Origin: Azospirillum sp. B510
Lineage (GTDB): Bacteria; Pseudomonadota; Alphaproteobacteria; Azospirillales; Azospirillaceae
Reading direction: 5' to 3'
Length of the DNA: 64,000 nt
Assembly (NCBI RefSeq): GCF_000010725.1
Contig: NC_013854.1
Coordinates: 3,247,396 to 3,311,395 of the forward strand
The notes below the pieces were generated by a model. The model saw only the letters and a program-made list of their open reading frames with translations. It was not told where the DNA came from and did no database searches. This document shows positions 28,044-41,403 of the stretch, piece by piece; the first letter of the stretch is position 1, and each line of letters begins with the position of its first letter. A program made the translations under genes and the position numbers.

Positions 28044-28371
28044 CCGGCCGCGGCGGCTTCTCCAGCGGATCCGGCATCGCGGCGAACGGAGCGGCGAAAT
28101 GCTCCACCAGCGGGAACGGGTCGTAGAAGTGATGAAGCCGCCTCTTCCACTCCGCATAGCGGTCGGAGCCGCGAAATCCTTCGGTATGGTCCTCCAGGCG
28201 CTCCCACCACACCAGCAGCAGGTAACGGCCGCCATCCTCCAGGCAGGGCCGGACCTCCATGCCACGGAAGCCGGGTGAAGCCGCGATCAGCGGACGGGCT
28301 TCGGCCATCGCCAGTTCGAACCCGTCCCGTTCGCCCGGCCTGACGTTTAGAATCGCCGCTTCCAGGATCAT
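28012..28371 (-). CDS. Antibiotic biosynthesis monooxygenase (ABM)-fold protein
   Basis: A 119-residue protein with one ABM-type ferredoxin-like domain: MILEAAILNVRPGERDGFELAM, then GFRGMEVRPCLEDGGRYLLLVWWERLEDHTEGFRGSDRYAEWKRRL and a final HFYDPFPLVEHF. This is the pattern of small YgiN/DUF-type monooxygenase-fold proteins whose substrates are mostly unknown. The start at 28371 has AAGGGG upstream. Its 3' end overlaps trmB tail to tail by 32 bases. Confidence 0.85.
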   Translation of the reverse strand: MILEAAILNVRPGERDGFELAMAEARPLIAASPGFRGMEVRPCLEDGGRYLLLVWWERLEDHTEGFRGSDRYAEWKRRLHHFYDPFPLVEHFAAPFAAMPDPLEKPPRPVTRGDGGRNA

Positions 28372-28439
28372 TCCAGCCCCTTTCCGACACCGCCGGCACC
28401 AGTTCCGCTTGTAAAGGAACGGCGTGTTTCCGAAAAGGC

Positions 28440-28467
28440 TTGCGGCATCGGGCGGAATGACTATATT
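28440..28467 (+). promoter_or_regulatory. Sigma-70 promoter of the rimP-nusA-infB operon
   Basis: TTGCGG (28440-28445), 16 bases and TATATT (28462-28467). It is the only good promoter in the divergent region between the ABM-fold gene and rimP, and gives a leader of about 170 bases. Confidence 0.65.
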
Positions 28468-28495
28468 GACCCTCTGTGAACCCATACGGATCGGC

Positions 28496-28558
28496 GGCCC
28501 GGGCAACCGGGCCGGCGAGACGCTTTGCGGGTGGGCTTTTGCCCACTTATTTTTTTAT
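28496..28558 (+). terminator. Leader hairpin and intrinsic terminator ahead of rimP (attenuator candidate)
   Basis: After the promoter comes a perfect 7-bp hairpin with a GCAA tetraloop (28496-28513). Then GTGGGC (28531-28536), loop TTTT and GCCCAC (28541-28546) are followed by TTATTTTTTTAT, a near-ideal Rho-independent terminator. It lies 89 bases before the rimP start codon, so the operon can be expressed only by reading through it. A third hairpin (GCGTG/CACGC, 28561-28576) follows. Enterobacteria have a similar rimP leader. Confidence 0.75.
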
Positions 28559-28646
28559 GAGCGTGTGGAAGCACGCGCTTCTTAAACCTTCTGTTGTGGA
28601 AACCTCGTCCGGTTCGATCCCGGCCGCAGGCTTTGGGTCAGGTGGA

Positions 28647-29147
28647 ATGGACGCTACAGGTCGCATCGAACAGATCATCACGCCGTCGGTCGAAGCCATG
28701 GGCTATGAGGTCGTGCGCGTACAGATCTCCGGCGGCCAGCGGGCGGTTCTCCAGATCATGGCGGAGCGCGCCGACGGCGCGCCCATGACTGTCGAGGATT
28801 GCGCCGACATCAGCCGCTCCGTCTCCGCCCTTCTCGATGTGGAAGACCCGATCCGCGAGGCCTACACGCTGGAGGTCAGCTCGCCCGGCATCGACCGGCC
28901 GCTGACCCGGCTCAAGGATTTCGAGCGCTTCGCCGGCTTCGAAGCCCGGCTGGAAAGCCGCATGGCCATCGATGGCCGCAAGCGCTTCAAGGGCATGCTG
29001 AAGGGCGTCGAGGACGGCCTCGTGTGCATCGATACCGAACAGGGAGCCGCCCGGCTGGAGTTCGACAACATCCTGCGCGCCAAGCTGGTGCTGACGGACG
29101 ATCTGATCCGCGCCAGCCAGGAGCAGCAGGACGGGCCGCACAACTGA
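28647..29147 (+). CDS. rimP: Ribosome maturation factor RimP
   Basis: RimP helps assemble the 30S ribosomal subunit. The 166-residue protein has both family domains: the N-terminal alpha/beta part ([21 protein letters not shown]...[22 protein letters not shown]) and the conserved [23 protein letters not shown], then the C-terminal Sm-like barrel (about 95-160). The ATG at 28647 has AGGTGG upstream. It is the first gene of the large operon running to truB or beyond. Confidence 0.97.
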   Translation: MDATGRIEQIITPSVEAMGYEVVRVQISGGQRAVLQIMAERADGAPMTVEDCADISRSVSALLDVEDPIREAYTLEVSSPGIDRPLTRLKDFERFAGFEARLESRMAIDGRKRFKGMLKGVEDGLVCIDTEQGAARLEFDNILRAKLVLTDDLIRASQEQQDGPHN

Positions 29148-29282
29148 CCGGCCCGTCCGCGAGGACGAAGACGCCGCGACGCGCCCCCCGATCGCCGAAC
29201 GAATAGCCCGCCACCGACATCCCGCCGACCGGACATCACGCAAGACCGGCATCACGCAAGACCGACCCAGGAAGTGTAACGG

Positions 29283-30815
29283 ATGGAACTGCTGCAAGTC
29301 GCTGACGCGGTCGCCCGCGAAAAGAACATCGACCGGGACGAAGTCCTGGAGGCGATGGAACAGGCGATTCAGAAGGCCGGCCGCTCCAAGTATGGCCACG
29401 AGCACGACATCCGCGCCCGCATCGACCGCAAGACCGGCGACATCCATCTGACCCGCCACCTGGAGGTGGTCGAAACGGTGGAGAACGAGGCGACCCAGGT
29501 CACCCTGCCCTACGCCCAGCGCCGCAAGGCCGGCGCCAAGCTCGGCGATTTCCTGGTCGATCCGCTGCCACCGATCGATTTCGGCCGCATCGCCGCCCAG
29601 ACCGCCAAGCAGGTGATCGTCCAGAAGGTGCGCGACGCCGAGCGCAAGCGCCAGTTCAACGAGTACAAGGACCGCAACGGCGAGATCGTCAACGGTCTGG
29701 TCAAGCGCGTCGAATACGGCAACGTCACCGTCGATCTGGGCCGCGCCGAAGCGATCCTGCGCCGCGACGAGCTGCTGCCGCGCGAGCATTTCAAGAACGG
29801 CGACCGTGTGCGCGCCTATATCTTCGACGTCCGCGAGGAACCGCGCGGGCCCCAGATCTTCCTGTCGCGCACCCATCCGATGTTCATGGCGAAGCTGTTC
29901 GCCCAGGAAGTGCCGGAAATCTACGACGGCATCATCGAGATCAAGGCGGTCGCCCGCGATCCGGGCAGCCGCGCCAAGATCGCCGTTCTGAGCCACGACA
30001 GCTCCATCGATCCGGTGGGCGCCTGCGTCGGCATGCGCGGCAGCCGCGTCCAGGCGGTCGTCGGCGAGCTTCAGGGCGAGAAGATCGACATCATTCCGTG
30101 GAACGGCGAGGCACCGACCTTCGTGGTCAACGCCCTCGCCCCGGCCGAGGTCGCCAAGGTCGTTCTCGACGACGACAACCACCGCATCGAGGTGGTGGTG
30201 CCCGACGACCAGCTGTCGCTGGCCATCGGCCGCCGCGGCCAGAATGTCCGCCTCGCCTCGATGCTGACCGGCTGGGACATCGACATCCTGACCGAACAGG
30301 AGGAGTCGGAGCGCCGGTCCGAGGAGATCCACAACCGCTCCGCCCTGTTCATGCAGGCGCTGGACGTCGATGACGTGATCGCGCATCTGCTGGTCGCCGA
30401 AGGCTTCACCTCGGTGGAGGAGATCGCCTTCGTCGAGACCGAGGAGCTGGCCGAGATCGAAGGCTTCGACGAGTCGGTCGCCGACGAGCTGAAGCAGCGC
30501 GCGCTCGCCTTCCTCGACGTGCAGGACGAGCAGGCCAACCTGCGCCGTCTGGAGCTGGGCGTCGAGGACATCGTCGCCGAGCTGACTGGCTTCAACGCCA
30601 CGCAACTGGTGAAGCTGGGCGAGAACGGCGTGAAGACGCTGGATGATCTGGCCGATCTGGCCGGCGACGAGCTGGTCGAGATCCTCGGCAAGGACGGCCC
30701 CTCGGAGGAGGAGGCGAACGCGATCATCATGGCCGCGCGCGCCCACTGGTTCGAGGGTGAGGAACAGGGCGCCACCGCCGAAGGCTCGGCGGATGGTCAG
30801 GGCGCGCAGGCCTGA
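29283..30815 (+). CDS. nusA: Transcription termination/antitermination protein NusA
   Basis: NusA binds RNA polymerase and nascent RNA and tunes pausing, termination and antitermination. The 510-residue protein shows the N-terminal polymerase-binding domain (about 1-125), S1 domain (about 135-200, [21 protein letters not shown]), KH1 and KH2 (about 225-345, with [18 protein letters not shown] and [20 protein letters not shown]), and two acidic repeats (about 365-490) of the alphaproteobacterial and E. coli type. AGGAAG precedes the start. NusA may act on the terminator in its own operon leader. Confidence 0.98.
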   Translation: MELLQVADAVAREKNIDRDEVLEAMEQAIQKAGRSKYGHEHDIRARIDRKTGDIHLTRHLEVVETVENEATQVTLPYAQRRKAGAKLGDFLVDPLPPIDFGRIAAQTAKQVIVQKVRDAERKRQFNEYKDRNGEIVNGLVKRVEYGNVTVDLGRAEAILRRDELLPREHFKNGDRVRAYIFDVREEPRGPQIFLSRTHPMFMAKLFAQEVPEIYDGIIEIKAVARDPGSRAKIAVLSHDSSIDPVGACVGMRGSRVQAVVGELQGEKIDIIPWNGEAPTFVVNALAPAEVAKVVLDDDNHRIEVVVPDDQLSLAIGRRGQNVRLASMLTGWDIDILTEQEESERRSEEIHNRSALFMQALDVDDVIAHLLVAEGFTSVEEIAFVETEELAEIEGFDESVADELKQRALAFLDVQDEQANLRRLELGVEDIVAELTGFNATQLVKLGENGVKTLDDLADLAGDELVEILGKDGPSEEEANAIIMAARAHWFEGEEQGATAEGSADGQGAQA

Positions 30816-30889
30816 CCGGCGGCAATGCCGGTTGGAACTGCGCCCGACAGGAACGATTATTCGGGACCGCGCGAGCGGATGACGATCGG

Positions 30890-31663
30890 ATGACCGAACG
30901 GAACGACGAACGGACACCGACCGCCGCCGCGGATGCGGTGCCGGATCAGGAATTGGCACAGGACGAGGGTGCCGGGACGGAGCATCTGCCGGCCGACGAC
31001 GAGAAGGGGCCTCTGCGCCGCTGCATCGCGTCGGGCACGGTCGGGCCGAAGGAGGGCATGATCCGCTTCGTGATCAGCCCCGACGGCGAGGTGGTGCCGG
31101 ATCTGGAGGAACGTCTGCCCGGCCGCGGCCTTTGGGTCACGGCCGATCGGGATGCCCTGGCGAAGGCCATGGGCAAATCCGTTTTCGCCAAGGCGGCCCG
31201 TCGGGGGGTGAAAGTACCGCCCGATCTGGCCGAGAGGCTTGAACGGCTGCTGGAACGCCGCTGTCTGCACGCGTTGGGCCTTGCCCGCCGTGCCAGCCAC
31301 GTCCTGGCGGGGTATGAGAAGGTGCGCGAGGCGTTGAGGGCCAACCAGGTCGGCCGTGCGGGTCCCCCGCCGGCCCTGCTGGTCGAGGCCGCGGACGGCT
31401 CGCTGGACCAGCGCGGCAAGGTGACGGCGCTCGCGCCGTCGCTGCCGGTGATCGACCTGTTCGAATCCGCGGCCTTGGCCGCGGCGCTCGGGCGCGATCA
31501 CGCGGTGCACGCCGTGGTGGCGCGGGGCAGGCTGGCCGCAGGGCTGGCCCGCGATGCGGCACGCCTGAAGGGGTTGAAAGGCCCCCAAGGGGACCGGAAC
31601 GCGCACCGGGATTCTGATAAGGGCTTGGGAGTCGGCGATACGGCCGGCCGGCCTGCGATGTAA
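30890..31663 (+). CDS. YlxR/RnpM-like RNA-binding protein with L7Ae-type C-terminal domain
   Basis: A 257-residue protein with an acidic N-terminal tail (about 1-38), a YlxR (DUF448) domain (about 40-120: RRCIASGTVGPKEGMIRFV, GRGLWVTADRDAL), and an L7Ae/L30e-like part (about 120-215: ALGLARRASHVLAGYEKV...ALLVEAADGS). The fusion of the two is normal in alphaproteobacteria between nusA and infB. YlxR proteins bind RNA, and the Bacillus one modulates RNase P. The C-terminal 40 residues are a low-complexity tail. Confidence 0.92.
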   Translation: MTERNDERTPTAAADAVPDQELAQDEGAGTEHLPADDEKGPLRRCIASGTVGPKEGMIRFVISPDGEVVPDLEERLPGRGLWVTADRDALAKAMGKSVFAKAARRGVKVPPDLAERLERLLERRCLHALGLARRASHVLAGYEKVREALRANQVGRAGPPPALLVEAADGSLDQRGKVTALAPSLPVIDLFESAALAAALGRDHAVHAVVARGRLAAGLARDAARLKGLKGPQGDRNAHRDSDKGLGVGDTAGRPAM

Positions 31664-31684
31664 CGTCTGACCATTCGGGAACCG

Positions 31685-34567
<2,883 letters not shown>

Positions 34568-34578
34568 TCTCTTCGGTT

Positions 34579-34619
34579 CACCCGATCCCTTCCGGCGGTC
34601 TGCCGGGACGGATCGGGTG
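34579..34619 (+). terminator. Strong hairpin between infB and rbfA
   Basis: CACCCGATCC (34579-34588) pairs perfectly with GGATCGGGTG (34610-34619) and encloses CCGGC/GCCGG. There is no T-run after it, so it may be a partial terminator or RNA-processing site. A TATATT at 34679-34684 could be a -10 box for rbfA, but no good -35 box accompanies it. Confidence 0.45.
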
Positions 34620-34767
34620 GCCATCTTGGCTTTCAGGGGCGCGGGATCCACATCCTGCGCCCTGTTCCTATATTGGGGTGGGAGACCGACGGCTTCCCCG
34701 ACCCCCATGTGACCGGCCGGAGAGCTGACGCAGCCCGGCCAAGCGACATCGACGAAAGACACGGACC

Positions 34768-35340
34768 ATGGCCAGCAAGAAGCGCGGCGCGTTCATCGCC
34801 GGCAAACCCCCGTCCCAACGGCAACTGCGCGTCGGCGAGGAGTTGCGCCACGCCCTCGCCGACCTGTTCCGCCGCGGGGACTTCCACGATCCGGAGCTGG
34901 CCTCGCTGAACGTCACGGTCACCGAGGTGCGGATCAGCCCCGACCTGTCCAACGCCACCGTCTTCTATTCGACGCTGGGCGGCGAGCGGATGGAGGAGGC
35001 CCAGGTCGCGCTGAAACGGGCCGCCGCCTTCCTGCGTGGGCAGGTCGCCCGCATGGTCAACCTGCGCCATGCCCCGACGCTGAGTTTCGAGGGCGACACC
35101 TCCTTCGACTACGCCCACCGCATCGACAGCATCCTGCACAGCCCGGAGGTCGCCCGCGACCTGAGCGGCCATCCGCTGGGCCGCGTCAATGGCGACGACG
35201 ACCATGACGAGGATGAGGACGAGGACGATTCCTGGGACGAGGAGGGGGACGAGGAGGGGGACGAGGACGACGACGGAGGCGAGGACGGGGGCGAGGAAGA
35301 AACCAAGGACGAGAGCCGGGGCGGCCGTCGTGGCTCGTAA
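34768..35340 (+). CDS. rbfA: Ribosome-binding factor A with acidic C-terminal extension
   Basis: RbfA is a KH-fold factor for late 30S assembly and 16S processing. The first 135 residues are a standard RbfA domain: PSQRQLRVGEELRHALADLF, LNVTVTEVRISPDLSNATVFYS, and LSFEGDTSFDYAHRIDSIL. Residues from about 145 to 185 form an extreme acidic tail made almost only of Asp, Glu and Gly, encoded by near-repetitive DNA. truB starts inside the last codons of the gene. The tail is longer and more acidic than in typical members. Confidence 0.96.
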   Translation: MASKKRGAFIAGKPPSQRQLRVGEELRHALADLFRRGDFHDPELASLNVTVTEVRISPDLSNATVFYSTLGGERMEEAQVALKRAAAFLRGQVARMVNLRHAPTLSFEGDTSFDYAHRIDSILHSPEVARDLSGHPLGRVNGDDDHDEDEDEDDSWDEEGDEEGDEDDDGGEDGGEEETKDESRGGRRGS

Positions 35341-36271
35341 GCGCAAGGGCACGCCGATCCATGGCTGGGTCGTGCTGGACAAGCCGGAAGGCATGACCTC
35401 CACCCAGGCGCTGTCGAAGGTGCGCCGCCTGTTGAACGCCGAGAAGGCCGGGCACGGCGGCACGCTGGACCCTCTGGCGACCGGCATCCTGCCGATCGCG
35501 CTGGGCGAGGCGACCAAGACCGTCTCCTACGCCATGGACGGCGCCAAGACCTACCGCTTCTCCATCCGCTGGGGCGAGCGCACCAGCACCGACGACCGCG
35601 AGGGCGAGGTGATCGCCCGCTCCGACCATCGGCCGTCGACCGAGGCGATCCGCGCCGCCCTGCCCGCCTTCCTCGGCGAGATCCGGCAGGTGCCGCCACA
35701 ATTCTGCGCCATCAAGATCGACGGCGAGCGCGCCTATGACATCGCGCGCGACGGCGAGGTGGTCGATCTGGCCGCCCGCACCGTGCGCATCGACCGCTTC
35801 GAACTGGTCGAGGAAGCGTGCGCCGACCATGCGCTGTTCGAGGTCGATTGCGGCAAGGGCACCTATGTCCGCTCGCTGGCCCGCGACCTGTCGGAGGCGC
35901 TGGGCACGGTCGGCCATGTCGGGCTGCTGCGCCGTCTGCGCGTCGGCTCCTTCACGCTGGAGCGCGCGATTTCCCTGGACGAACTGGCCGCCATGGAGCA
36001 AGGTGCGGCCGTCGAACGACTTCTGTTGCCGATCGAGACCGCGCTGGACGACATCCCGGCGCTGGCCCTGACGGAAGCGGAAGCGCACCGACTGAGGCAC
36101 GGCCAGACGGTCGCTCTCCTCACCCGGCAGGATCGTGACCGCCTGATGGCGGTTCAGGGTGCTGACGGTGGGGATTGCACCGTCATTGCGCTTTTCGGCG
36201 GAACGCCGGTTGCGTTGGCCCGTGTCGAGGGGGCGGAGGTCCGTCCGGTGCGCGTGCTCAACCTCACATGA
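35330..36271 (+). CDS. truB: tRNA pseudouridine(55) synthase
   Basis: TruB makes pseudouridine 55 in the T loop of tRNAs. The 313-residue protein has HGWVVLDKPEGMTSTQAL, the catalytic D47 in GHGGTLDPLATG, AKTYRFSIRWGERTSTDDREGEV, and CGKGTYVRSLARDL. A C-terminal PUA-like segment follows. I chose GTG 35330, which overlaps the rbfA stop by 11 bases and gives the usual N-terminus; upstream codons in this frame read through the acidic-tail DNA of rbfA and are not plausible protein. Confidence 0.96.
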   Translation: MARKRKGTPIHGWVVLDKPEGMTSTQALSKVRRLLNAEKAGHGGTLDPLATGILPIALGEATKTVSYAMDGAKTYRFSIRWGERTSTDDREGEVIARSDHRPSTEAIRAALPAFLGEIRQVPPQFCAIKIDGERAYDIARDGEVVDLAARTVRIDRFELVEEACADHALFEVDCGKGTYVRSLARDLSEALGTVGHVGLLRRLRVGSFTLERAISLDELAAMEQGAAVERLLLPIETALDDIPALALTEAEAHRLRHGQTVALLTRQDRDRLMAVQGADGGDCTVIALFGGTPVALARVEGAEVRPVRVLNLT

Positions 36272-36285
36272 TTTAGGAGACCCCG

Positions 36286-36555
36286 ATGTCGATTACGCCC
36301 GAGCGCAAGCAGGAGCTGATCAAGGAATTTTCCCGCGGCACCAACGACACCGGTTCGCCCGAGGTCCAGGTGTCGATCCTGACGGAGCGCATCAGCAACC
36401 TGACGGAGCACCTGAAGGGCCACAAGAAGGACTTCCACTCCCGCCGTGGTCTGCTGGTGATGGTCGGTCAGCGCCGCCGTCTGCTCGACTACCTGAAGAA
36501 GAAGGATCAGTCGCGCTACGCCACTCTGATCGAGCGTCTGGGCCTGCGCCGCTGA
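36286..36555 (+). CDS. rpsO: 30S ribosomal protein S15
   Basis: S15 binds the central domain of 16S rRNA early in assembly. The 89-residue protein is full-length and shows the family signature in [36 protein letters not shown] and the end [18 protein letters not shown] lies just before the ATG. It starts 14 bases after truB and is followed by two hairpins and then pnp. Confidence 0.99.
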   Translation: MSITPERKQELIKEFSRGTNDTGSPEVQVSILTERISNLTEHLKGHKKDFHSRRGLLVMVGQRRRLLDYLKKKDQSRYATLIERLGLRR

Positions 36556-36588
36556 CAAGCCGCGCCGTCCCGCCGACGGGTACGGGTT

Positions 36589-36613
36589 CCCCTGGCCGGC
36601 CACCGGCCGGGGG
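36589..36613 (+). terminator. Hairpin after rpsO
   Basis: CCCCTGGCCGG (36589-36599) pairs with CCGGCCGGGGG (36603-36613), an 11-bp stem with a three-base loop. No T-run follows directly, so it may protect or process the rpsO transcript end rather than stop polymerase. Confidence 0.5.
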
Positions 36614-36727
36614 CTTCCCCGGAAACACGGCGGGAAGAGTATTTTTCATTCTCCACCTGTATCGTTCCGGAACACCTCATTGGTTATTGGCAATAGAAAC
36701 TCGATCTTGAGCGTTTCGTGACGGACA

Positions 36728-36761
36728 GGCCGGCCCGATCATTCGGGGACCGGCCTTTTTT
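36728..36761 (+). terminator. Rho-independent terminator between rpsO and pnp
   Basis: GGCCGGCCCG (36728-36737) folds onto CGGG (36744-36747) and CCGGCC (36750-36755) with a two-base bulge, followed by six T. It would end transcripts coming from rpsO or from a small RNA starting in the A+T-rich stretch 36636-36720. Confidence 0.8.
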
Positions 36762-36781
36762 GCATCCGCGACGTCTTTGTC

Positions 36782-36810
36782 TTGATTGATTTGGTCCTGT
36801 TGTCGAACAT
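36782..36810 (+). promoter_or_regulatory. Possible promoter of pnp
   Basis: TTGATT (36782-36787), 17 bases and GAACAT (36805-36810), just after the terminator and about 100 bases before pnp. The -10 match is weak. The whole 352-base rpsO-pnp gap holds no protein gene that I can support. Confidence 0.35.
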
Positions 36811-36907
36811 CACATCTCAAGTTTTCTCGCGGGGTCCTACGACCGATGGCCCCGGCCTTGGGCGGCAATCCGGCCGTTCCAGGGTGTCGGATGGAAGGAA
36901 AGAATCC

Positions 36908-39019
<2,112 letters not shown>

Positions 39020-39075
39020 TCCGTCCGAATGTGACGGCGGGGTGGGGCTGCGGCCCTTCCCTCGCCGGGTCCATG

Positions 39076-39110
39076 AAAAAGGCGCCATCCTGCGGGAGGG
39101 TGCCTTTTTT
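39076..39110. terminator. Bidirectional Rho-independent terminator after pnp
   Basis: AAAAAGGCGCC (39076-39086) pairs with GGTGCCTTTTT (39099-39109), with a further T at 39110. The A-run and T-run let it work on both strands. Confidence 0.88.
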
Positions 39111-39118
39111 CTTGAAGG

Positions 39119-39345
39119 GTGAAGCGGTTCTACAGGACGGGCGCAAGCTGGAGATCGCCTATCGCGACCGCGACGGGTCGGAAAGCCGGCGCACCGTCTG
39201 GCCCTTCGCGCTCGGCTTCTTCGACCGGGCGCGGGTGATGGTGGCATGGTGCGAGCTGCGCCAGTCCTTCCGCCATTTCCGCACCGACCGCATCCTGGCG
39301 CTGACCGCCAGCGATGTCCGCTATCCCCGCCGCCAGCGCCGCCTT
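39119..39345 (+). pseudogene. Remnant of a YafY-type HTH/WYL-domain regulator
   Basis: The frame from 39119 reads EAVLQDGRKLEIAYRDRDG, RRTVWPFALGFFDRARVMVAWCELRQSFRHFRTDRILAL and YPRRQRRLL. This is the WYL domain of YafY-type regulators. The helix-turn-helix half, which should precede it, is missing: upstream is the pnp terminator. The last residues of the regulator are also missing, because after about 39345 the same DNA reads as a VOC protein in another frame. A functional protein is very unlikely. Confidence 0.75.
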
Positions 39346-39682
39346 CTATGCCGATCTTCCGGGCTGGCCGCCGGTGGAATCCTCCGCCACCTTCGCCATG
39401 TTCAAGGCGGGTGACGGGCTGATGCTCGGCCTGTGGTCGCGCCATACGGTGGAACCTGCGGCGACCATGCCGGGGGGCAGCGAAATCGCCTTCACCGTCG
39501 CCGACGAGACGACGGTGCGCGGCCTTCATGCCGACTGGAGCGCCCGCGGCCTGACCATCCTGCAACCGCCGACGGCGATGGATTTCGGTCATACCTTCGT
39601 CGCACAGGACCCGGACGGCCACCGCCTGCGCGTCTTCGCTCCCCATCGGGACGAGGTTCGGGCGGACCGGACGCCGACATGA
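39314..39682 (+). CDS. VOC (glyoxalase-like) family protein, probably truncated at the N-terminus
   Basis: A 122-residue protein with the core of a VOC-fold protein: PAASAAFYADLPGWPPVESSATFAMF, GLMLGLWSRHTVEPAATMPGGSEIAFTV, and LQPPTAMDFGHTFVAQDPDGHRLRVFAP. Relatives usually begin with about ten more residues forming the first strand (a segment like FVILYVADPAAS). Here that part is replaced by the WYL remnant in another frame. The ATG at 39314 has no clear binding site. It may be a decaying gene. Confidence 0.7.
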   Translation: MSAIPAASAAFYADLPGWPPVESSATFAMFKAGDGLMLGLWSRHTVEPAATMPGGSEIAFTVADETTVRGLHADWSARGLTILQPPTAMDFGHTFVAQDPDGHRLRVFAPHRDEVRADRTPT

Positions 39683-39725
39683 ACGGACGCGGCGGGCGGC
39701 CGCGCCCGGTCTCGAAAAATTCATT

Positions 39726-39757
39726 GGCCGGCGGGGAAGAAACACCCCGCCGCCGGC
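39726..39757 (+). terminator. G+C-rich hairpin after the VOC gene
   Basis: GCCGGCGGGG (39727-39736) can pair with CCCC (39745-39748) and GCCGGC (39752-39757) around a three-base bulge. No T-run follows. The rest of 39683-39943 shows no gene; the ccm promoter must lie here, perhaps using TATATC at 39893. Confidence 0.35.
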
Positions 39758-39943
39758 GTCCGGACAGGAGATGATGCGAGGGACGGCAGCGGTCCCGAGC
39801 CTCTCACACATTGGTATTGGATCACGAACGAATGGCGCATCCTCCTGACCGAGATCAAGGCGAAACCCCTCGCAGTCCGCGATACATGCGCTTATATCGT
39901 CGGCAAGCCTGACCAGGGTCATCCGTACCGGGGCCATCGTCCT

Positions 39944-40690
39944 ATGCATCGTTTCGCCAACCCCGCCCGCTTCCTGCGCCTGTCGGCCCTGCTGTTGCCG
40001 TGGTGCGCCGGGACGACCGTGATCCTGACGATCCTCGGGCTGTGGCTCAGCCTGTTCAGCTCGCCGCCGGACTATCAGCAGGGCGAGACGGTGCGGATCA
40101 TGTACATCCATGTCCCCGCCGCCTGGATGAGCCTGTTCGTCTACACCAACATGGCCATCGCCGCGGCCTGCGGCCTGGTGTGGAAGCATCCGCTGGCCGA
40201 CCTGTTCGCCAAGGCCGCCGCCCCCATCGGCGCCGGATTCACCTTCGTGTGCCTGGTGACCGGGTCGCTGTGGGGAGCACCCATGTGGGGCACATGGTGG
40301 GTGTGGGACGCCCGGCTGACCAGCGTGCTGATCCTGTTCTTCCTCTATCTCGGCTACATGGCGCTGGTGAACGCCTTCGACGATCCGCAGCGCGGCATGA
40401 AGGCCGGCAACGTCCTGCTGCTGGTCGGCATCGTCAATGTGCCGATCATCAAATTCTCGGTCGATTGGTGGAACACGCTGCACCAGCCCGCCAGCGTGAT
40501 GCGCATGGGCGGGCCCAGCATCGACCCCAGCATGCTGATGCCGCTGCTGGTGATGGCCGCCGCCTTCACCGCCTATTTCCTGTCGGTCGTCATGCTGCGC
40601 GTGCGCACCGAGATCGCGCAGCGCAAAATCCAGACGCTGCGCCTGTCGGTCGCGGGCGATGGTGCCGTCAATGACGGGATGCGGGGGTGA
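39944..40690 (+). CDS. ccmC: Heme exporter/handling protein CcmC
   Basis: CcmC binds heme through its tryptophan-rich WWD domain and loads it onto CcmE during cytochrome c maturation. The 248-residue protein has six membrane helices and the WWD motif [19 protein letters not shown] near residue 115. Conserved histidines lie in [10 protein letters not shown] and [10 protein letters not shown]. It starts the ccmC-D-E-F-G-H-I run. The ABC subunits ccmA and ccmB, commonly just upstream, are not in this window. Confidence 0.97.
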   Translation: MHRFANPARFLRLSALLLPWCAGTTVILTILGLWLSLFSSPPDYQQGETVRIMYIHVPAAWMSLFVYTNMAIAAACGLVWKHPLADLFAKAAAPIGAGFTFVCLVTGSLWGAPMWGTWWVWDARLTSVLILFFLYLGYMALVNAFDDPQRGMKAGNVLLLVGIVNVPIIKFSVDWWNTLHQPASVMRMGGPSIDPSMLMPLLVMAAAFTAYFLSVVMLRVRTEIAQRKIQTLRLSVAGDGAVNDGMRG

Positions 40691-40695
40691 GCGCC

Positions 40696-40935
40696 ATGAA
40701 CGAATTTCTCCATATGGGCGGATACGCCGCCTATGTCTGGCCGGCCTACGCCATCGCCACCATCGTCCTGCTGGGGCTGCTGGCCGCCACCTGGAAGGGG
40801 CTGCGCAACGCCGAGGCGACGCTGAAGGCGCTGGAAAGCGCCCGTCCCGCGCGCCGCCGCAACGGCCCCCGCACCGCCGGCCGGAAAGCGGCCGATCAAA
40901 GCGCCGGAACGCCGGCGGAAGCGAGCGAAGGATGA
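40696..40935 (+). CDS. ccmD: Heme exporter protein CcmD
   Basis: A 79-residue protein with one membrane helix (about 14-33) and a basic C-terminal tail. The N-terminus [20 protein letters not shown] is diagnostic for CcmD, which helps release holo-CcmE from CcmC. ATG 40696 was chosen behind GGGGGTGA; a GTG at 40687 overlaps the ccmC stop. It overlaps ccmE by four bases (ATGA). The tail is longer than in many CcmD proteins. Confidence 0.95.
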   Translation: MNEFLHMGGYAAYVWPAYAIATIVLLGLLAATWKGLRNAEATLKALESARPARRRNGPRTAGRKAADQSAGTPAEASEG

Positions 40936-41396
40936 CCCGCAAGAAACGCCGCCTCTACATGCTGGGCCTCGCCCTTCTCGGGCTGGGCACGGCGACCGCC
41001 CTGGCGCTGACCGCCTTCCAGGACAACATCGTCTTCTTCTACAGCCCGAGCCAGCTCCAGGCGCAGCATGTCGGCGACCGCAACTTCCGCCTGGGCGGGC
41101 TGGTCGAACAGGGCAGCGTGCACAAGCAGCCGGATGGCGTCACCACCGCCTTCCGCGTCACCGACACCGTCAACACCGTCGATGTCCGCTATCGCGGCCA
41201 GCTGCCCGACCTGTTCCGCGAGGGTCAGGGCGTGGTGGCCGAGGGTCGGCTGAGCGGCGGCGTCTTCGTGGCGCGCGAGGTGCTGGCCAAGCATGACGAG
41301 AACTACATGCCGCCCGAGGTGTCGGAGGCGCTGAAACAGGCGGGCGTCTACAAGAACCCGGCGGAGTCCGCGACCAAGACGGCGAAGAAGGAGTAG
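40932..41396 (+). CDS. ccmE: Periplasmic heme chaperone CcmE
   Basis: CcmE carries heme covalently to the CcmFH ligase. The 154-residue protein has an N-terminal membrane anchor (about 8-28) and a beta-barrel domain with [13 protein letters not shown]. The heme-binding H121 and the axial-ligand tyrosine Y125 are in [11 protein letters not shown], so this is the classical HxxxY form. A Lys/Ala-rich tail follows. It overlaps ccmD by four bases. Confidence 0.97.
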   Translation: MTRKKRRLYMLGLALLGLGTATALALTAFQDNIVFFYSPSQLQAQHVGDRNFRLGGLVEQGSVHKQPDGVTTAFRVTDTVNTVDVRYRGQLPDLFREGQGVVAEGRLSGGVFVAREVLAKHDENYMPPEVSEALKQAGVYKNPAESATKTAKKE

Positions 41397-41403
41397 CGGG
41401 ACC

